Below, one piece after another: positions 43,121 through 51,719 of a DNA stretch of 64,000 bases. Origin of the DNA: Cyanobacteria bacterium UBA2566 (GTDB taxonomy: Bacteria; Cyanobacteriota; Cyanobacteriia; Cyanobacteriales; Desertifilaceae); assembly GCA_002340255.1 (NCBI GenBank), contig DDLS01000175.1:62001-126000 (forward strand). The letters run 5' to 3'. Under the pieces are notes generated by a model that was not told where the DNA came from, searched no databases, and saw only the letters and a program-made list of their open reading frames with translations. A program made the translations under genes and the position numbers. Within the stretch, counting starts at the first letter, position 1. Each line of letters begins with the position of its first letter.

Positions 43121-44071
43121 ATGCCAAATCTTAAAGCGATCCGCGATCGCATCAAATCCGTTAAAAATACTCGCAAAATTACGGAAGCTATGCGTTTGGT
43201 GGCCGCAGCAAAAGTGCGTCGCGCCCAAGAACAAGTGTTAGCCACCCGTCCCTTTGCTGACCGTTTGGCTCAAGTCCTGTATCGCCTGCAAAGTCGCCTT
43301 CAGTTTGAAGATGTTGACCTCGAACTGCTCAAAAATCGGGATGTAAAAACTGTTGGCTTAATTGTCTTTTCCGGCGATCGCGGCCTCTGTGGCGCATACA
43401 ATGGTAACGTCATCCGTCGCGCCGAAATGCGAGCCAAAGAACTCGAACAAGAAGGCCTCAACTACGAATATGCCCTCTTAGGCCGTAAATCTGTTCAATA
43501 CTTCCAGCGTCGGGATGTCCCCATTGCTACTACCCGCACAGACCTAGGACAAATACCCAGTGCTGAAGAAGCAGACGAAATTGTAGATAACATTCTCGGA
43601 TGGTTTATCTCTGGTAAGGTAGACCGGGTAGAACTCATCTATACCAAATTCGTCTCCTTAATTAGCTCCAGACCCGTTATTCAAACCCTACTTCCCTTAA
43701 CTCCCCAAGGGTTAGAAGTCGTTGATGATGAAGTCTTTCGCTTAACCACAGCCAATGGTAGCTTCAATGTTGCCAGAGAAAAAGTTACGTCTTCCTCTGA
43801 AGAGAGTTTCCCCAGAGATATGATCTTTGAGCAAGATCCTGTACAAATCCTGGAAGCCCTCTTACCCCTATTCGTTAAAAATCAATTCCTACGCGCCCTG
43901 CAAGAATCAGCCGCTAGTGAATTAGCTGCTCGGATGACAGCGATGAGTAGTGCTTCGGATAATGCAAGTCAAATGATCAACACGCTCACCCTATCCTATA
44001 ACAAGGCTCGGCAAGCTGCCATTACCCAAGAACTCCTAGAAGTTGTCGGTGGAGCCGAAGCCCTCAACTAG
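43121..44071 (+). CDS. atpG: F0F1 ATP synthase subunit gamma
   Basis: I chose the ATG at 43121 (MPNLKAIRDRIKSVKNTRKI), which matches the family start; an upstream GTG would add 18 residues that lie in the hairpin. The 316-residue rotor subunit has the cyanobacterial extra segment in the middle (about 195-235, LTPQGLEVVDDEVFRLTTAN) absent from non-photosynthetic bacteria, which is linked to control of ATP hydrolysis. The C-terminal coiled coil reads SYNKARQAAITQELLEVVGG. It is the last gene of the operon (also named atpC) and is followed by a terminator. Confidence 0.97.
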   Translation: MPNLKAIRDRIKSVKNTRKITEAMRLVAAAKVRRAQEQVLATRPFADRLAQVLYRLQSRLQFEDVDLELLKNRDVKTVGLIVFSGDRGLCGAYNGNVIRRAEMRAKELEQEGLNYEYALLGRKSVQYFQRRDVPIATTRTDLGQIPSAEEADEIVDNILGWFISGKVDRVELIYTKFVSLISSRPVIQTLLPLTPQGLEVVDDEVFRLTTANGSFNVAREKVTSSSEESFPRDMIFEQDPVQILEALLPLFVKNQFLRALQESAASELAARMTAMSSASDNASQMINTLTLSYNKARQAAITQELLEVVGGAEALN

Positions 44072-44111
44072 ATTTAGCGCTACGCGCTGGTAATGGATAA
44101 TTCCATTAGTT

Positions 44112-44153
44112 ATCGGTACAGCCTGATAGTCTCTAGGCTGTACCGATTTTTTT
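44112..44153 (+). terminator. Rho-independent terminator of the atp operon
   Basis: ATCGGTACAGCCT pairs with AGGCTGTACCGAT (13 bp, 10-base loop), followed by seven T residues. It lies 40 bp past the atpG stop. The T-run is only on the plus-strand side, so it serves the atp operon. Confidence 0.92.
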
Positions 44154-44397
44154 ATGTATAGCGCTTTGATAAGTTAGTATAATTAAATACTTTATCAATT
44201 TTGCTCTGGTCGTCTTTAGGATTCAATCCTGCTGATGCTGCTCCCCAGGATGGATATTTACCCATGACTGCTAAATAACCCGAAGGAATACCCCAAACCA
44301 TAAATCCGACAATGGCACGACCCAAATTATCGGTCTGGAAACTGTCAATAACATAGGCAATTAAACAAATGGTCGAGCGTCTTTTATAAAGGAAACA
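44152..44397 (-). pseudogene. Start-less membrane-protein fragment
   Basis: On the minus strand an 80-codon frame without a start codon reads AYVIDSFQTDNLGRAIVGFM, then VWGIPSGYLAVMGKYPSWG and NYTNLSKRYT before the stop, which lies in the atp terminator. The composition looks like real protein, with one hydrophobic stretch. I do not recognise the family. It overlaps the 3' end of the upstream methyltransferase in another frame, so it is probably the tail of a lost gene. Confidence 0.35.
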
Positions 44398-45206
44398 CTC
44401 GTTGCCCTAAATCCACAATTTCTTGCTTTTCTTCTACTAAGTGTACACAGATAAATATCTTCACTAGGCATTAATCCATAGTATTCAATCTGATTGATAC
44501 CTAACTCCTCCGGATAGCGATCGACAAAAACAGAGAAACCCGCTTGTTCCAATTTAGTTTGATAATCCTGACCATACATTCTGACATGATCGTGATGACC
44601 AAAGCGTTGTCTCCGCTCCTTGGGAGTTAAGTCACGGGTTCCTTCAACCGTTTCTTCTCGATCGCGATCGAGAGGGACTTGTAAAATTGCCCATCCCCCA
44701 GGTTTCAACACTCTGCATAGTTCACGCATTGCTTGAGTATCATCTGGAATATGCTCTAAGACATGACTACATAAAATAACATCAAAGGAGCTATCTGGAT
44801 AATCAATCTTAGTGATATCCATTTGCAGCATCGCTTCTCCAGGTTGGATATCCGCAGTCCAATAGGTTAAGTTAGGCACAGTTTTTAATCGTCTTTGCAA
44901 CCAATATTCTGGAGCAATGTGCAGAACCTTTAACTGCTCTGAAAGCAAAGAGGTTTTATTCTGCAAATACAGCCACATCAATCGATGTCTTTCTAGAGAT
45001 AGACATCCAGGACACAAGGCATTCGGGCGTTTATTTGCTCCAAAAGGTAGAAACGTCCGAAACTGCTGTTCGCAGCACGGACACAATACGCGATCGCCTG
45101 CATACCAGAGTGCTGATACTTTCAGGATAGGGGAAACGATCTTAAAGAACAAAGACCGCTTTCTGAGTAACTGTTCATAAATGGATAATACGGAATTTTT
45201 ATTCAT
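44361..45206 (-). CDS. SAM-dependent methyltransferase with N-terminal zinc-type motif
   Basis: I place the start at the ATG at 45206 (MNKNSVLSIYEQLLRK), since the longer frame from 45290 runs into the upstream gene. The ~281-residue product has two CxxC pairs (VLCPCCEQQF and ALCPGCLSLER) that may bind zinc. A methyltransferase core follows: LHIAPE, ADIQPGEAM, FDVILCSHVLEHIPDD and LKPGGWAILQVP. The final ~25 residues are arginine-rich, while the +1 frame over the same bases reads LVEEKQEIVDLGQRVFPL, so a frameshift near the end is possible. The neighbours are surface-glycan genes, which suggests a sugar or lipid substrate. Confidence 0.8.
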   Translation of the reverse strand: MNKNSVLSIYEQLLRKRSLFFKIVSPILKVSALWYAGDRVLCPCCEQQFRTFLPFGANKRPNALCPGCLSLERHRLMWLYLQNKTSLLSEQLKVLHIAPEYWLQRRLKTVPNLTYWTADIQPGEAMLQMDITKIDYPDSSFDVILCSHVLEHIPDDTQAMRELCRVLKPGGWAILQVPLDRDREETVEGTRDLTPKERRQRFGHHDHVRMYGQDYQTKLEQAGFSVFVDRYPEELGINQIEYYGLMPSEDIYLCTLSRRKARNCGFRATSVSFIKDARPFV

Positions 45207-45223
45207 GGGTTTTCCTCTTGAGC

Positions 45224-46174
45224 TTAATCTAACAAGGGTAATTTTTTTGAAAATATCAGCAGCAGACCACCGGGTAATGAAATAATCCAAGCTAAAACCG
45301 TAATTGTTAAAGAAAGGATTACGGCAGATTCTGCGGTTAAGTCAATGCGTAGAAATAGATAGACCCAGAATCCTTCTTTTATTCCTAATCCGCCTAATGA
45401 AAAAGGTAAGAGACTAACGATGGTAATCATTGGAATGAAAACTAGAAGCTCAAAATAAGAAATCTCAATGTTGAGTTGTTGAGCGACTAGATAATGATAA
45501 TAAATTACACCTAAAATGAATAATGTCGCATAAAATAGGGATAAATTAAACACTCGTGAGTTGCGCTGAAAAGAAATACCAGCTTGTTGAATTTTGCTTA
45601 AACGATTGCCTAGATTTTCAAGAGGAAATAATGTAAATACTCTTTTAGTTATGTTAAACAACCTAGGGCTGGTAAGTGTTAACCATACCATACATAAAAA
45701 ACCTGTAGTAATCATAAACACTAAAAGGATATCCCATTGATCGATCAGCCTCCAAGCAAAAGGCAACCCCAGCATGGCTAAAAAACAAAGAGCGATGAGA
45801 CCTGTAAATCTCTCCAGCAGTACCGAAGCTGCTGCGACTTCGGCATTTTGTGTTTCTCTAGAGACTTGAAAAGTTCTATAGACATCTCCCCCGAAAGATC
45901 CGGGAAGAAACAAGTTGAGAAACATGCCACAAAAATAACTCTTGAGTAAATAAATAATCGGGAGTTTATAGCCACTCGACTTCAAAATAACTTGCCAACG
46001 CAAGCAACTAATCCATTGTAATAGGGTATAATAGAATAAACAAAATATAATAAACCCAATCGATAAATCACTGATTTTTGCCCAGATCTGTTCCAGATTA
46101 ACTAGACTAAAGATCGCAACAATTATGGATAGGCTAATCAGAGCCTTAATCGCAGTCTGTTTGATTTTATTCAT
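45224..46174 (-). CDS. Flippase-like membrane protein (LPG synthase TM / YbhN family)
   Basis: A 316-residue integral membrane protein with about eight helices. The family marks are SYFCGMFLNLFLPGSFGGDV, ASVLLERFTGL and SLLPFSLGGLGIKEGFWVYL. This fold is the membrane part of lysyl-phosphatidylglycerol synthases and occurs alone in many glycolipid clusters, where it may move lipids or lipid-linked sugars across the membrane. It sits between a methyltransferase and a GT39-type transferase on the same strand. Confidence 0.82.
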   Translation of the reverse strand: MNKIKQTAIKALISLSIIVAIFSLVNLEQIWAKISDLSIGFIIFCLFYYTLLQWISCLRWQVILKSSGYKLPIIYLLKSYFCGMFLNLFLPGSFGGDVYRTFQVSRETQNAEVAAASVLLERFTGLIALCFLAMLGLPFAWRLIDQWDILLVFMITTGFLCMVWLTLTSPRLFNITKRVFTLFPLENLGNRLSKIQQAGISFQRNSRVFNLSLFYATLFILGVIYYHYLVAQQLNIEISYFELLVFIPMITIVSLLPFSLGGLGIKEGFWVYLFLRIDLTAESAVILSLTITVLAWIISLPGGLLLIFSKKLPLLD

Positions 46175-46203
46175 AATTATTCATTTTGGAGTATAGGAAA
46201 GTT

Positions 46204-49200
46204 TTAATTCTCTGGTTTCCATAATTTCACCTGAGCGCCGAAGGTTTCAAACTGAGAGTCACCCAAAGTCTTATAAAGATTATGCTCTTTTGCATGAAGA
46301 AAACTTTTAGGCGGTTGCAAGCGATCGAATTGATGAATCCATACTCTATTGTGATTGGATAATATACTGTTGAGTTGATCGAGATCGGTTAAGAGTTTAC
46401 CCCCTCCCCAACGGTCAATGACTTCTCCATTGCGAGCATATACTGCATCAAAAATAGAAAGACGATGGGGAATATAATAATCTAATCCACCAATGGAGGT
46501 ATATACAGCAGAAGTGTTGGATATAATGATATCTCCAGGTTGTTTGTGGGATTGAATATAATCAAGTATTTCTGTGTTGCGGATGGCGATCGCATCTGAA
46601 TAAGCACCCACAACTTTTTCGACCTCTAGATTTCCTAGGAGTAGAATGGCTAGAAAAATCCAGGTCATTTTCTGAATTACACGCTGACTGCTTAATTGTT
46701 GATTCCAGGGTTGACTGATAGTCCCAATCAAACAAGTTGCGCCATAGAGAGAGAGGATGATAAATAGAGGATAGATGGGATAAAAATATCGGGCAGCCAC
46801 TACATAGACGAGAAGGGTTTGACAGAGAAGATTAACGCCAATTACAGTATACAAACACAGGATTACTTTCTGGGGATATTGGAGAAAATACACTAGCCCA
46901 GCTATGAATAAAACAGTATAAATCAAATTCATCCAATTCGGGCCAATGAAGAAATTGGTAAAAAATCCCGTTACGTCTGATAATCTCGGTTTCAAGTAAG
47001 AATCTGTGGTTGTGGAAATAGCAACGACTGGTGTTAAGCATTTAACTATAAAAAAGCCAATGTTGTAAGCATACACTCCCATGACTGCAAAACAGCCGAT
47101 CGCAATGGACTTATCTTTACGCCATTCCAAGGGAAAGTAACTACACAGAAAGCAGAGAAACAATCCAGGAAGTAGGGTTAAACTACCTTCCTGAATGAGT
47201 AACATGATGATTACTCCAACATAAAATAGATATTGGTAGCGTTTCTGTTTTCCTTCAATAAAACCTTTAATTAAGAACCAAATGTTGATGAGGGTTACAA
47301 ATTGCAACACTTGATAAAATCGGATAAAGCGCGAGTACCATAATTCCCAAGGATCGATCGCCAAAATGGCCGTCACCACTAAGGCTAACCCGGTTTTTCC
47401 GGTAATGGCACGAGTCAGAAAAAAGATAACGACTAACGTTGCTGTTCCAAATAGTACGGACAAAAACCGGGCATTCATCGTCGAGTCCCCCACCCACCGT
47501 AACCAGAGAGCCAAAAGATAGTGAAAGATGGGGCCTCTGGTATACCAAATGCCAGAAGTGGTTACGGGTGCGCCAGTGGCTAAAATGCCTCTGGTGGCAT
47601 CTAAGGAGGTATATTCATCGGCTTCTAAATCCATGGCATCAAGACGATAAGCTCTGAGGATAAAACCGCCTAGGGTAATGGCCACTAATACCACTTGATA
47701 TCCCCATTGAGGCCAGTGTTGTTGCCAGAAGGTAATGCCATGAGTCCAGATGCGCTGAGTCTGTTGCCAAAACAGTAGAGCTAGACCCCATAAAATGAAT
47801 CCACTAGCGACTATCCACACCATGGGCCATTGAGCTGTATTGTCTGCTAAAGCTAAACCCAAGGCGATCGCCCCAATCCAGGTTAAGATAAACCACAGAC
47901 TCCATAGGATGACCCCACTGATGGGTGTAGGAGATAACCCTAGATGGCGATTAACAATACAACTCCAGAGTAAGGTTAAGCAAACTACTCCCAGAAATCC
48001 CAGTAAAATCAGCACATCACTATGGGGTTGGGCAAATATTAGCCATCGTTCGGAAATGCCATAGCGATGTTTAAGCAATTCCATTACGCTTAAAAACATT
48101 GTTCCGGGAAAGAGCAAACCTGTACCAATGTCTAACGTTGCTCCTTTTATTCCTGCTGTATCTCGCCAAAACACTCCCAGAACGAAGCTATAAATAGAGA
48201 TGAATAGACATCCTAAGCCCCACCATATACTTTGATGCCATAACCAATGGGGATAGTTGAGAGCATAGCTATCTCCCTCAAGCGATCGCGAAAATTGGTC
48301 AGGATTTGGTAAATTGAGTTGAATGGCCGCTTCAGCAGCGCCTATTCCTTGTTCCCAACCCCTAATGGGGGACTCCAGACTCTGCCAACTCGAATCCGTC
48401 TGAATAATCGATTCAGGGGTTCCTTGAGCATTTTCCACCCATCCATCGAGCCAAAATTGAGAGACAATTTTCCGTTGGGGGGGTTCATTAAAAGCTACAT
48501 GCCAATCTTCCGTTAATGGTGGCGTTAAATGAACTGCTAGGGTATTGATTCCCGGATGTAAAAAACGACTCACCTCTGATAAATGCAGGGTTTGGCTATC
48601 TTCAGTCGGATAATGCTGAACCAGCAACCCATTAATCAGGAGTGAACATTCATTCTGAGCGACCCATCGCATCCAAGCCTGTTGGGGTTTAACGGAAACT
48701 GACCAAGAGGTTCTCAGCCAGGTTTCGCCAGAGGGACTCAGAGAACTGGTAATCCAATGTCCTGTTAAGGGACGGTCAAATACCAGGGGGCTTAAGCGGC
48801 TATAGGTGGCTTCATTGGGGGGATCGAGAGTGGTGGCTAGAGGCCAGGTTTGATCGGGAAAGTCAGCATCAAACCAGTGTAGCCGTTGCCGACTCTGGAA
48901 CCGTTCAGACACTTTCCAGGCACTGGTTCCCGTGCTGATATCGATCGCCTTTTCCAGATCCCCCACTGGATAAATTTTCCCTTCTAAGAGTAAACGGGGA
49001 TGCTGTTGGGAACTTTGCACTTCAACGGCGATCGCATTTTTTCCCGGTTGCAGATAGTGGGTCAGATCGACATAATACGTGACTTTCCAATCTTTGGGGG
49101 CCCGTAAATAAACCCATTCCGGACGTAGGGAGGGAAAGGGGCGGAAATCATTCAGTTTTTGCGGCCAGTCTTGCACCAATCCCCCTAATCCTAGGGTATT

Positions 49201-49494
49201 GCGTAGGATACTCACTTCTTGAGTCAATACCTTTCCATTCACATATAGCCGAAAATCATTATCCGCGCTCAGGCGCAACCACCCTCTTTTGACGCGATCG
49301 GGTAAATTAAGGGTTTGACGAGTGTAGAGACGATAGCTAGGGTTGGGTAAGCCTATCCAGGTCACTTGAGGAGACCAATTGACCGGAGTGGGTAGCATTG
49401 GAGGCTGATCCCAAATAGAGAACCCCAACATTCCCACCAGATAACCGGTAATGGCAATTGAAATGATAGAGAGCCAAGAAAAGGAATGTTTCAT
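46204..49494 (-). CDS. GT39-type membrane glycosyltransferase with N-terminal beta-sandwich domains
   Basis: The start is the ATG at 49494 (MKHSFSWLSIISIAITGYLV), which overlaps the upstream stop (ATGA). The ~1096-residue protein has an N-terminal anchor, then two jelly-roll-like domains with matching cores LRLSADNDFRLYVNGKVL and MRWVAQNECSLLINGLLV. A polytopic region with the GT39/ArnT-type start DLEADEYTSLDATRGIL and WYTRGPIFHYL follows. The C-terminal domain is periplasmic. Such enzymes move a sugar from a lipid carrier to a protein or lipid outside. The fused sandwich modules may bind the acceptor. The gene is part of the surface-glycan block. Confidence 0.8.
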   Translation of the reverse strand: MKHSFSWLSIISIAITGYLVGMLGFSIWDQPPMLPTPVNWSPQVTWIGLPNPSYRLYTRQTLNLPDRVKRGWLRLSADNDFRLYVNGKVLTQEVSILRNTLGLGGLVQDWPQKLNDFRPFPSLRPEWVYLRAPKDWKVTYYVDLTHYLQPGKNAIAVEVQSSQQHPRLLLEGKIYPVGDLEKAIDISTGTSAWKVSERFQSRQRLHWFDADFPDQTWPLATTLDPPNEATYSRLSPLVFDRPLTGHWITSSLSPSGETWLRTSWSVSVKPQQAWMRWVAQNECSLLINGLLVQHYPTEDSQTLHLSEVSRFLHPGINTLAVHLTPPLTEDWHVAFNEPPQRKIVSQFWLDGWVENAQGTPESIIQTDSSWQSLESPIRGWEQGIGAAEAAIQLNLPNPDQFSRSLEGDSYALNYPHWLWHQSIWWGLGCLFISIYSFVLGVFWRDTAGIKGATLDIGTGLLFPGTMFLSVMELLKHRYGISERWLIFAQPHSDVLILLGFLGVVCLTLLWSCIVNRHLGLSPTPISGVILWSLWFILTWIGAIALGLALADNTAQWPMVWIVASGFILWGLALLFWQQTQRIWTHGITFWQQHWPQWGYQVVLVAITLGGFILRAYRLDAMDLEADEYTSLDATRGILATGAPVTTSGIWYTRGPIFHYLLALWLRWVGDSTMNARFLSVLFGTATLVVIFFLTRAITGKTGLALVVTAILAIDPWELWYSRFIRFYQVLQFVTLINIWFLIKGFIEGKQKRYQYLFYVGVIIMLLIQEGSLTLLPGLFLCFLCSYFPLEWRKDKSIAIGCFAVMGVYAYNIGFFIVKCLTPVVAISTTTDSYLKPRLSDVTGFFTNFFIGPNWMNLIYTVLFIAGLVYFLQYPQKVILCLYTVIGVNLLCQTLLVYVVAARYFYPIYPLFIILSLYGATCLIGTISQPWNQQLSSQRVIQKMTWIFLAILLLGNLEVEKVVGAYSDAIAIRNTEILDYIQSHKQPGDIIISNTSAVYTSIGGLDYYIPHRLSIFDAVYARNGEVIDRWGGGKLLTDLDQLNSILSNHNRVWIHQFDRLQPPKSFLHAKEHNLYKTLGDSQFETFGAQVKLWKPEN

Positions 49495-50954
49495 GAGGTA
49501 GGATCGATGAATTTTTCCCAAATTTTGCGATCGACCGATTGACGATAGCGTTGCCAAGCTTGATCCAGGTCTTGGTCGTGATAATTTTCCCAAGATAAAT
49601 GTAAATAGGCCTGGCCAACGACTGCTAACATGGGTTGCTGAAAATAAGGTTGTAAATTGATTAGCTTTTTGGCAATTTGGGCCGATCCAGGAAAGTCCCA
49701 ATTAACTACTCGAATGACCATCAAAGTATATAAAGCCTCTAAATGATTAGGAAAAGATTTTAAACTTTCTTCGCAGTATTGAGCTGTTAACATTGGCTTG
49801 GCATTATTGGGTTGTCTAGCTCGGTTTTGATAATTGGGGCTATCTAAGAGGTCGTAGGTATAGGGAAAGGGCTTATCCCGTTGTCTTTTAGGCACAACAG
49901 GTTGCTTGAATTGATCGATCCCTTGATTGAGTTGAGTAGTAGCTAAATACCCTTGGGCTAAATAAAAATGGGGATTGAGGCGCAAGGCTTGTTGAAAGTA
50001 AGAAATGGCTTGGGTATAATTATCTAAACGATACCGTTCTAATCCTTGGGTAAAGGCAATCAGAGCAGGATTGGGTTGCTTACTGTACCATCCAGCTTTT
50101 GCCCATCGCTCTAGAAAGGATCGATCTCCTTCCACGAGGGGATACCAACGGGCTAAACGTTGGGATTGCACCATGACTTGCTTGTAGTGTCCCTTAGCAA
50201 ACTCGGTCTCTAGGTGATGGTTGAGCAAGTTAACAGTTAATGTGGAGCCAAGAATGAGCAGGAATATCGAGATTATCCAGGGGGATAAGCTGCGAATATC
50301 ATCAATCCAAGCAGATAATCTTCGATCGCCTAACTGGAGATAATAGGCTAAAAGGCTAAAGCTTAATCCCAGAATGGCCAAGCTCCAACCGCGCCCAATG
50401 GAGTTAAAAAAGGCATCGCTATAACCAAAGATTGATTTGACCATCCATTCCCAAGAGGAGGGTTGAAACACATAACGGTCTCTAACTCGACTTTCAAAGA
50501 TAGAGGGAACTGGTTGATAAATTCCCAATTCGATGTTCTGTTTCCATTGAGATTTAATTTCAGGAAAGTTTTGCTCTACGTGCAGAGTAATGGGTTGCCG
50601 TTGTTGGTAGAGAGATTTAGCTAAAAAGAAGATACGCGGCGACCAAGTGATCGTATAGTAAGGATACAATAATACTAAGATCAGTAACATCCAAGTCAGC
50701 CGTTGATGCAATTGGGTATTGTGCCATCCCAATAGGACAGAAAGCATCAATCCTAGGGGAATCAACCCTAAATAACGCCATTGATTGAGATTGGCTAGAT
50801 CAACATCAAAGGCGCTTAAGGTTTCTGGGGGCAGGGTATACCACAGGTTGAGAATACTTTTGAGCAGGAATAAAGTGGCGATCGCCATCAACAAGTGACT
50901 TCGCTGTATCTGAGCTAATATTAGCCTGATCTGCTCCATTTCTATACCTCTCAA
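49491..50954 (-). CDS. TPR-containing polytopic membrane protein
   Basis: 487 residues. Hydrophobic segments (AIATLFLLKSILNLWY, YLGLIPLGLMLSVLLG, WMLLILVLLYPYYTI and others up to ~245) are followed by tetratricopeptide repeats, the clearest being NYTQAISYFQQALRLNPHF. The layout resembles O-antigen-ligase-like or polysaccharide-associated membrane proteins, but no catalytic motif is evident. The gene overlaps the GT39 gene by 4 bp, so the two products probably work together. The start could also be the ATG at 50939. Confidence 0.75.
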   Translation of the reverse strand: MRGIEMEQIRLILAQIQRSHLLMAIATLFLLKSILNLWYTLPPETLSAFDVDLANLNQWRYLGLIPLGLMLSVLLGWHNTQLHQRLTWMLLILVLLYPYYTITWSPRIFFLAKSLYQQRQPITLHVEQNFPEIKSQWKQNIELGIYQPVPSIFESRVRDRYVFQPSSWEWMVKSIFGYSDAFFNSIGRGWSLAILGLSFSLLAYYLQLGDRRLSAWIDDIRSLSPWIISIFLLILGSTLTVNLLNHHLETEFAKGHYKQVMVQSQRLARWYPLVEGDRSFLERWAKAGWYSKQPNPALIAFTQGLERYRLDNYTQAISYFQQALRLNPHFYLAQGYLATTQLNQGIDQFKQPVVPKRQRDKPFPYTYDLLDSPNYQNRARQPNNAKPMLTAQYCEESLKSFPNHLEALYTLMVIRVVNWDFPGSAQIAKKLINLQPYFQQPMLAVVGQAYLHLSWENYHDQDLDQAWQRYRQSVDRKIWEKFIDPTS

Positions 50955-50997
50955 AAGTTTGACTTCTTCTCCATAGGATTACACTATTAATTAAACA

Positions 50998-51684
50998 CTA
51001 GAGTTTTTCCAGAATCATTAATTGTCCATTCCTGAAATTTAAGGCATAGGTTGTTTTACAAGTCTCCATGATTTCTTGAAGGGTTTTGACTGACCAGAAA
51101 TTGACATGAAACAAAGACCTCTTTTCTTGAAGCACAAGAGGCGCAATGATTATCTTGCCCTGTGGATTAAGATAGTTTTGGAGATTCCACAGAGTATCTT
51201 TTATTTTCTTTTCAATAACGATATGCTCAATCACATCTATCATAACGATTAAGTCAAATCGACCTATTTCTTGATATTGAGTGATATCTTGTCTCTGAAA
51301 TGAGAACTGAGGAAATTTATCTCTCAAGTCTGTAAATAAGACATCAGTAATATCAATGCCTAGATAGTTTCTTGCTCCTAAATCTGCCAAGATTTGGGTG
51401 TAAAATCCTGTGCCACAGCCAACTTCTAGAATACGAGCTTGGGAAATGTTTATGTTGGCTTGAGTACAAGCTTGAATAAAAAGTTGACCCGCTTGAGTGT
51501 ATTCTTCCTGGTTTTCAAGTTCCGATCGCCCCTCATGGCCGACTCCCTGTAACGATAAACCATAGCGCGTCAGGCGATCGCCCCAATAGCGCTGGGCATC
51601 ATAATCCCCATTTTGACCATAAATCCAGGGCGCGATCGCCCATTTATACAGTCCCTTGGTCAGACGTTCTAAATTTTGCAACAT
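50998..51684 (-). CDS. Class I SAM-dependent methyltransferase
   Basis: 228 residues. ARILEVGCGTGFYTQIL is the SAM motif, YLGIDITDV ends strand 2, and FDLIVMIDVIEHI is motif II. LNPQGKIIIAPLVL follows. The N-terminal 60 residues are specific to this protein (APWIYGQNGDYDAQRYWGDR). The substrate is probably a sugar or small molecule of the surrounding surface-glycan cluster; the sequence alone does not tell. Confidence 0.85.
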   Translation of the reverse strand: MLQNLERLTKGLYKWAIAPWIYGQNGDYDAQRYWGDRLTRYGLSLQGVGHEGRSELENQEEYTQAGQLFIQACTQANINISQARILEVGCGTGFYTQILADLGARNYLGIDITDVLFTDLRDKFPQFSFQRQDITQYQEIGRFDLIVMIDVIEHIVIEKKIKDTLWNLQNYLNPQGKIIIAPLVLQEKRSLFHVNFWSVKTLQEIMETCKTTYALNFRNGQLMILEKL

Positions 51685-51719
51685 AGGTTTTATCCTCCGT
51701 AAGAATTACAAATGGGTAA

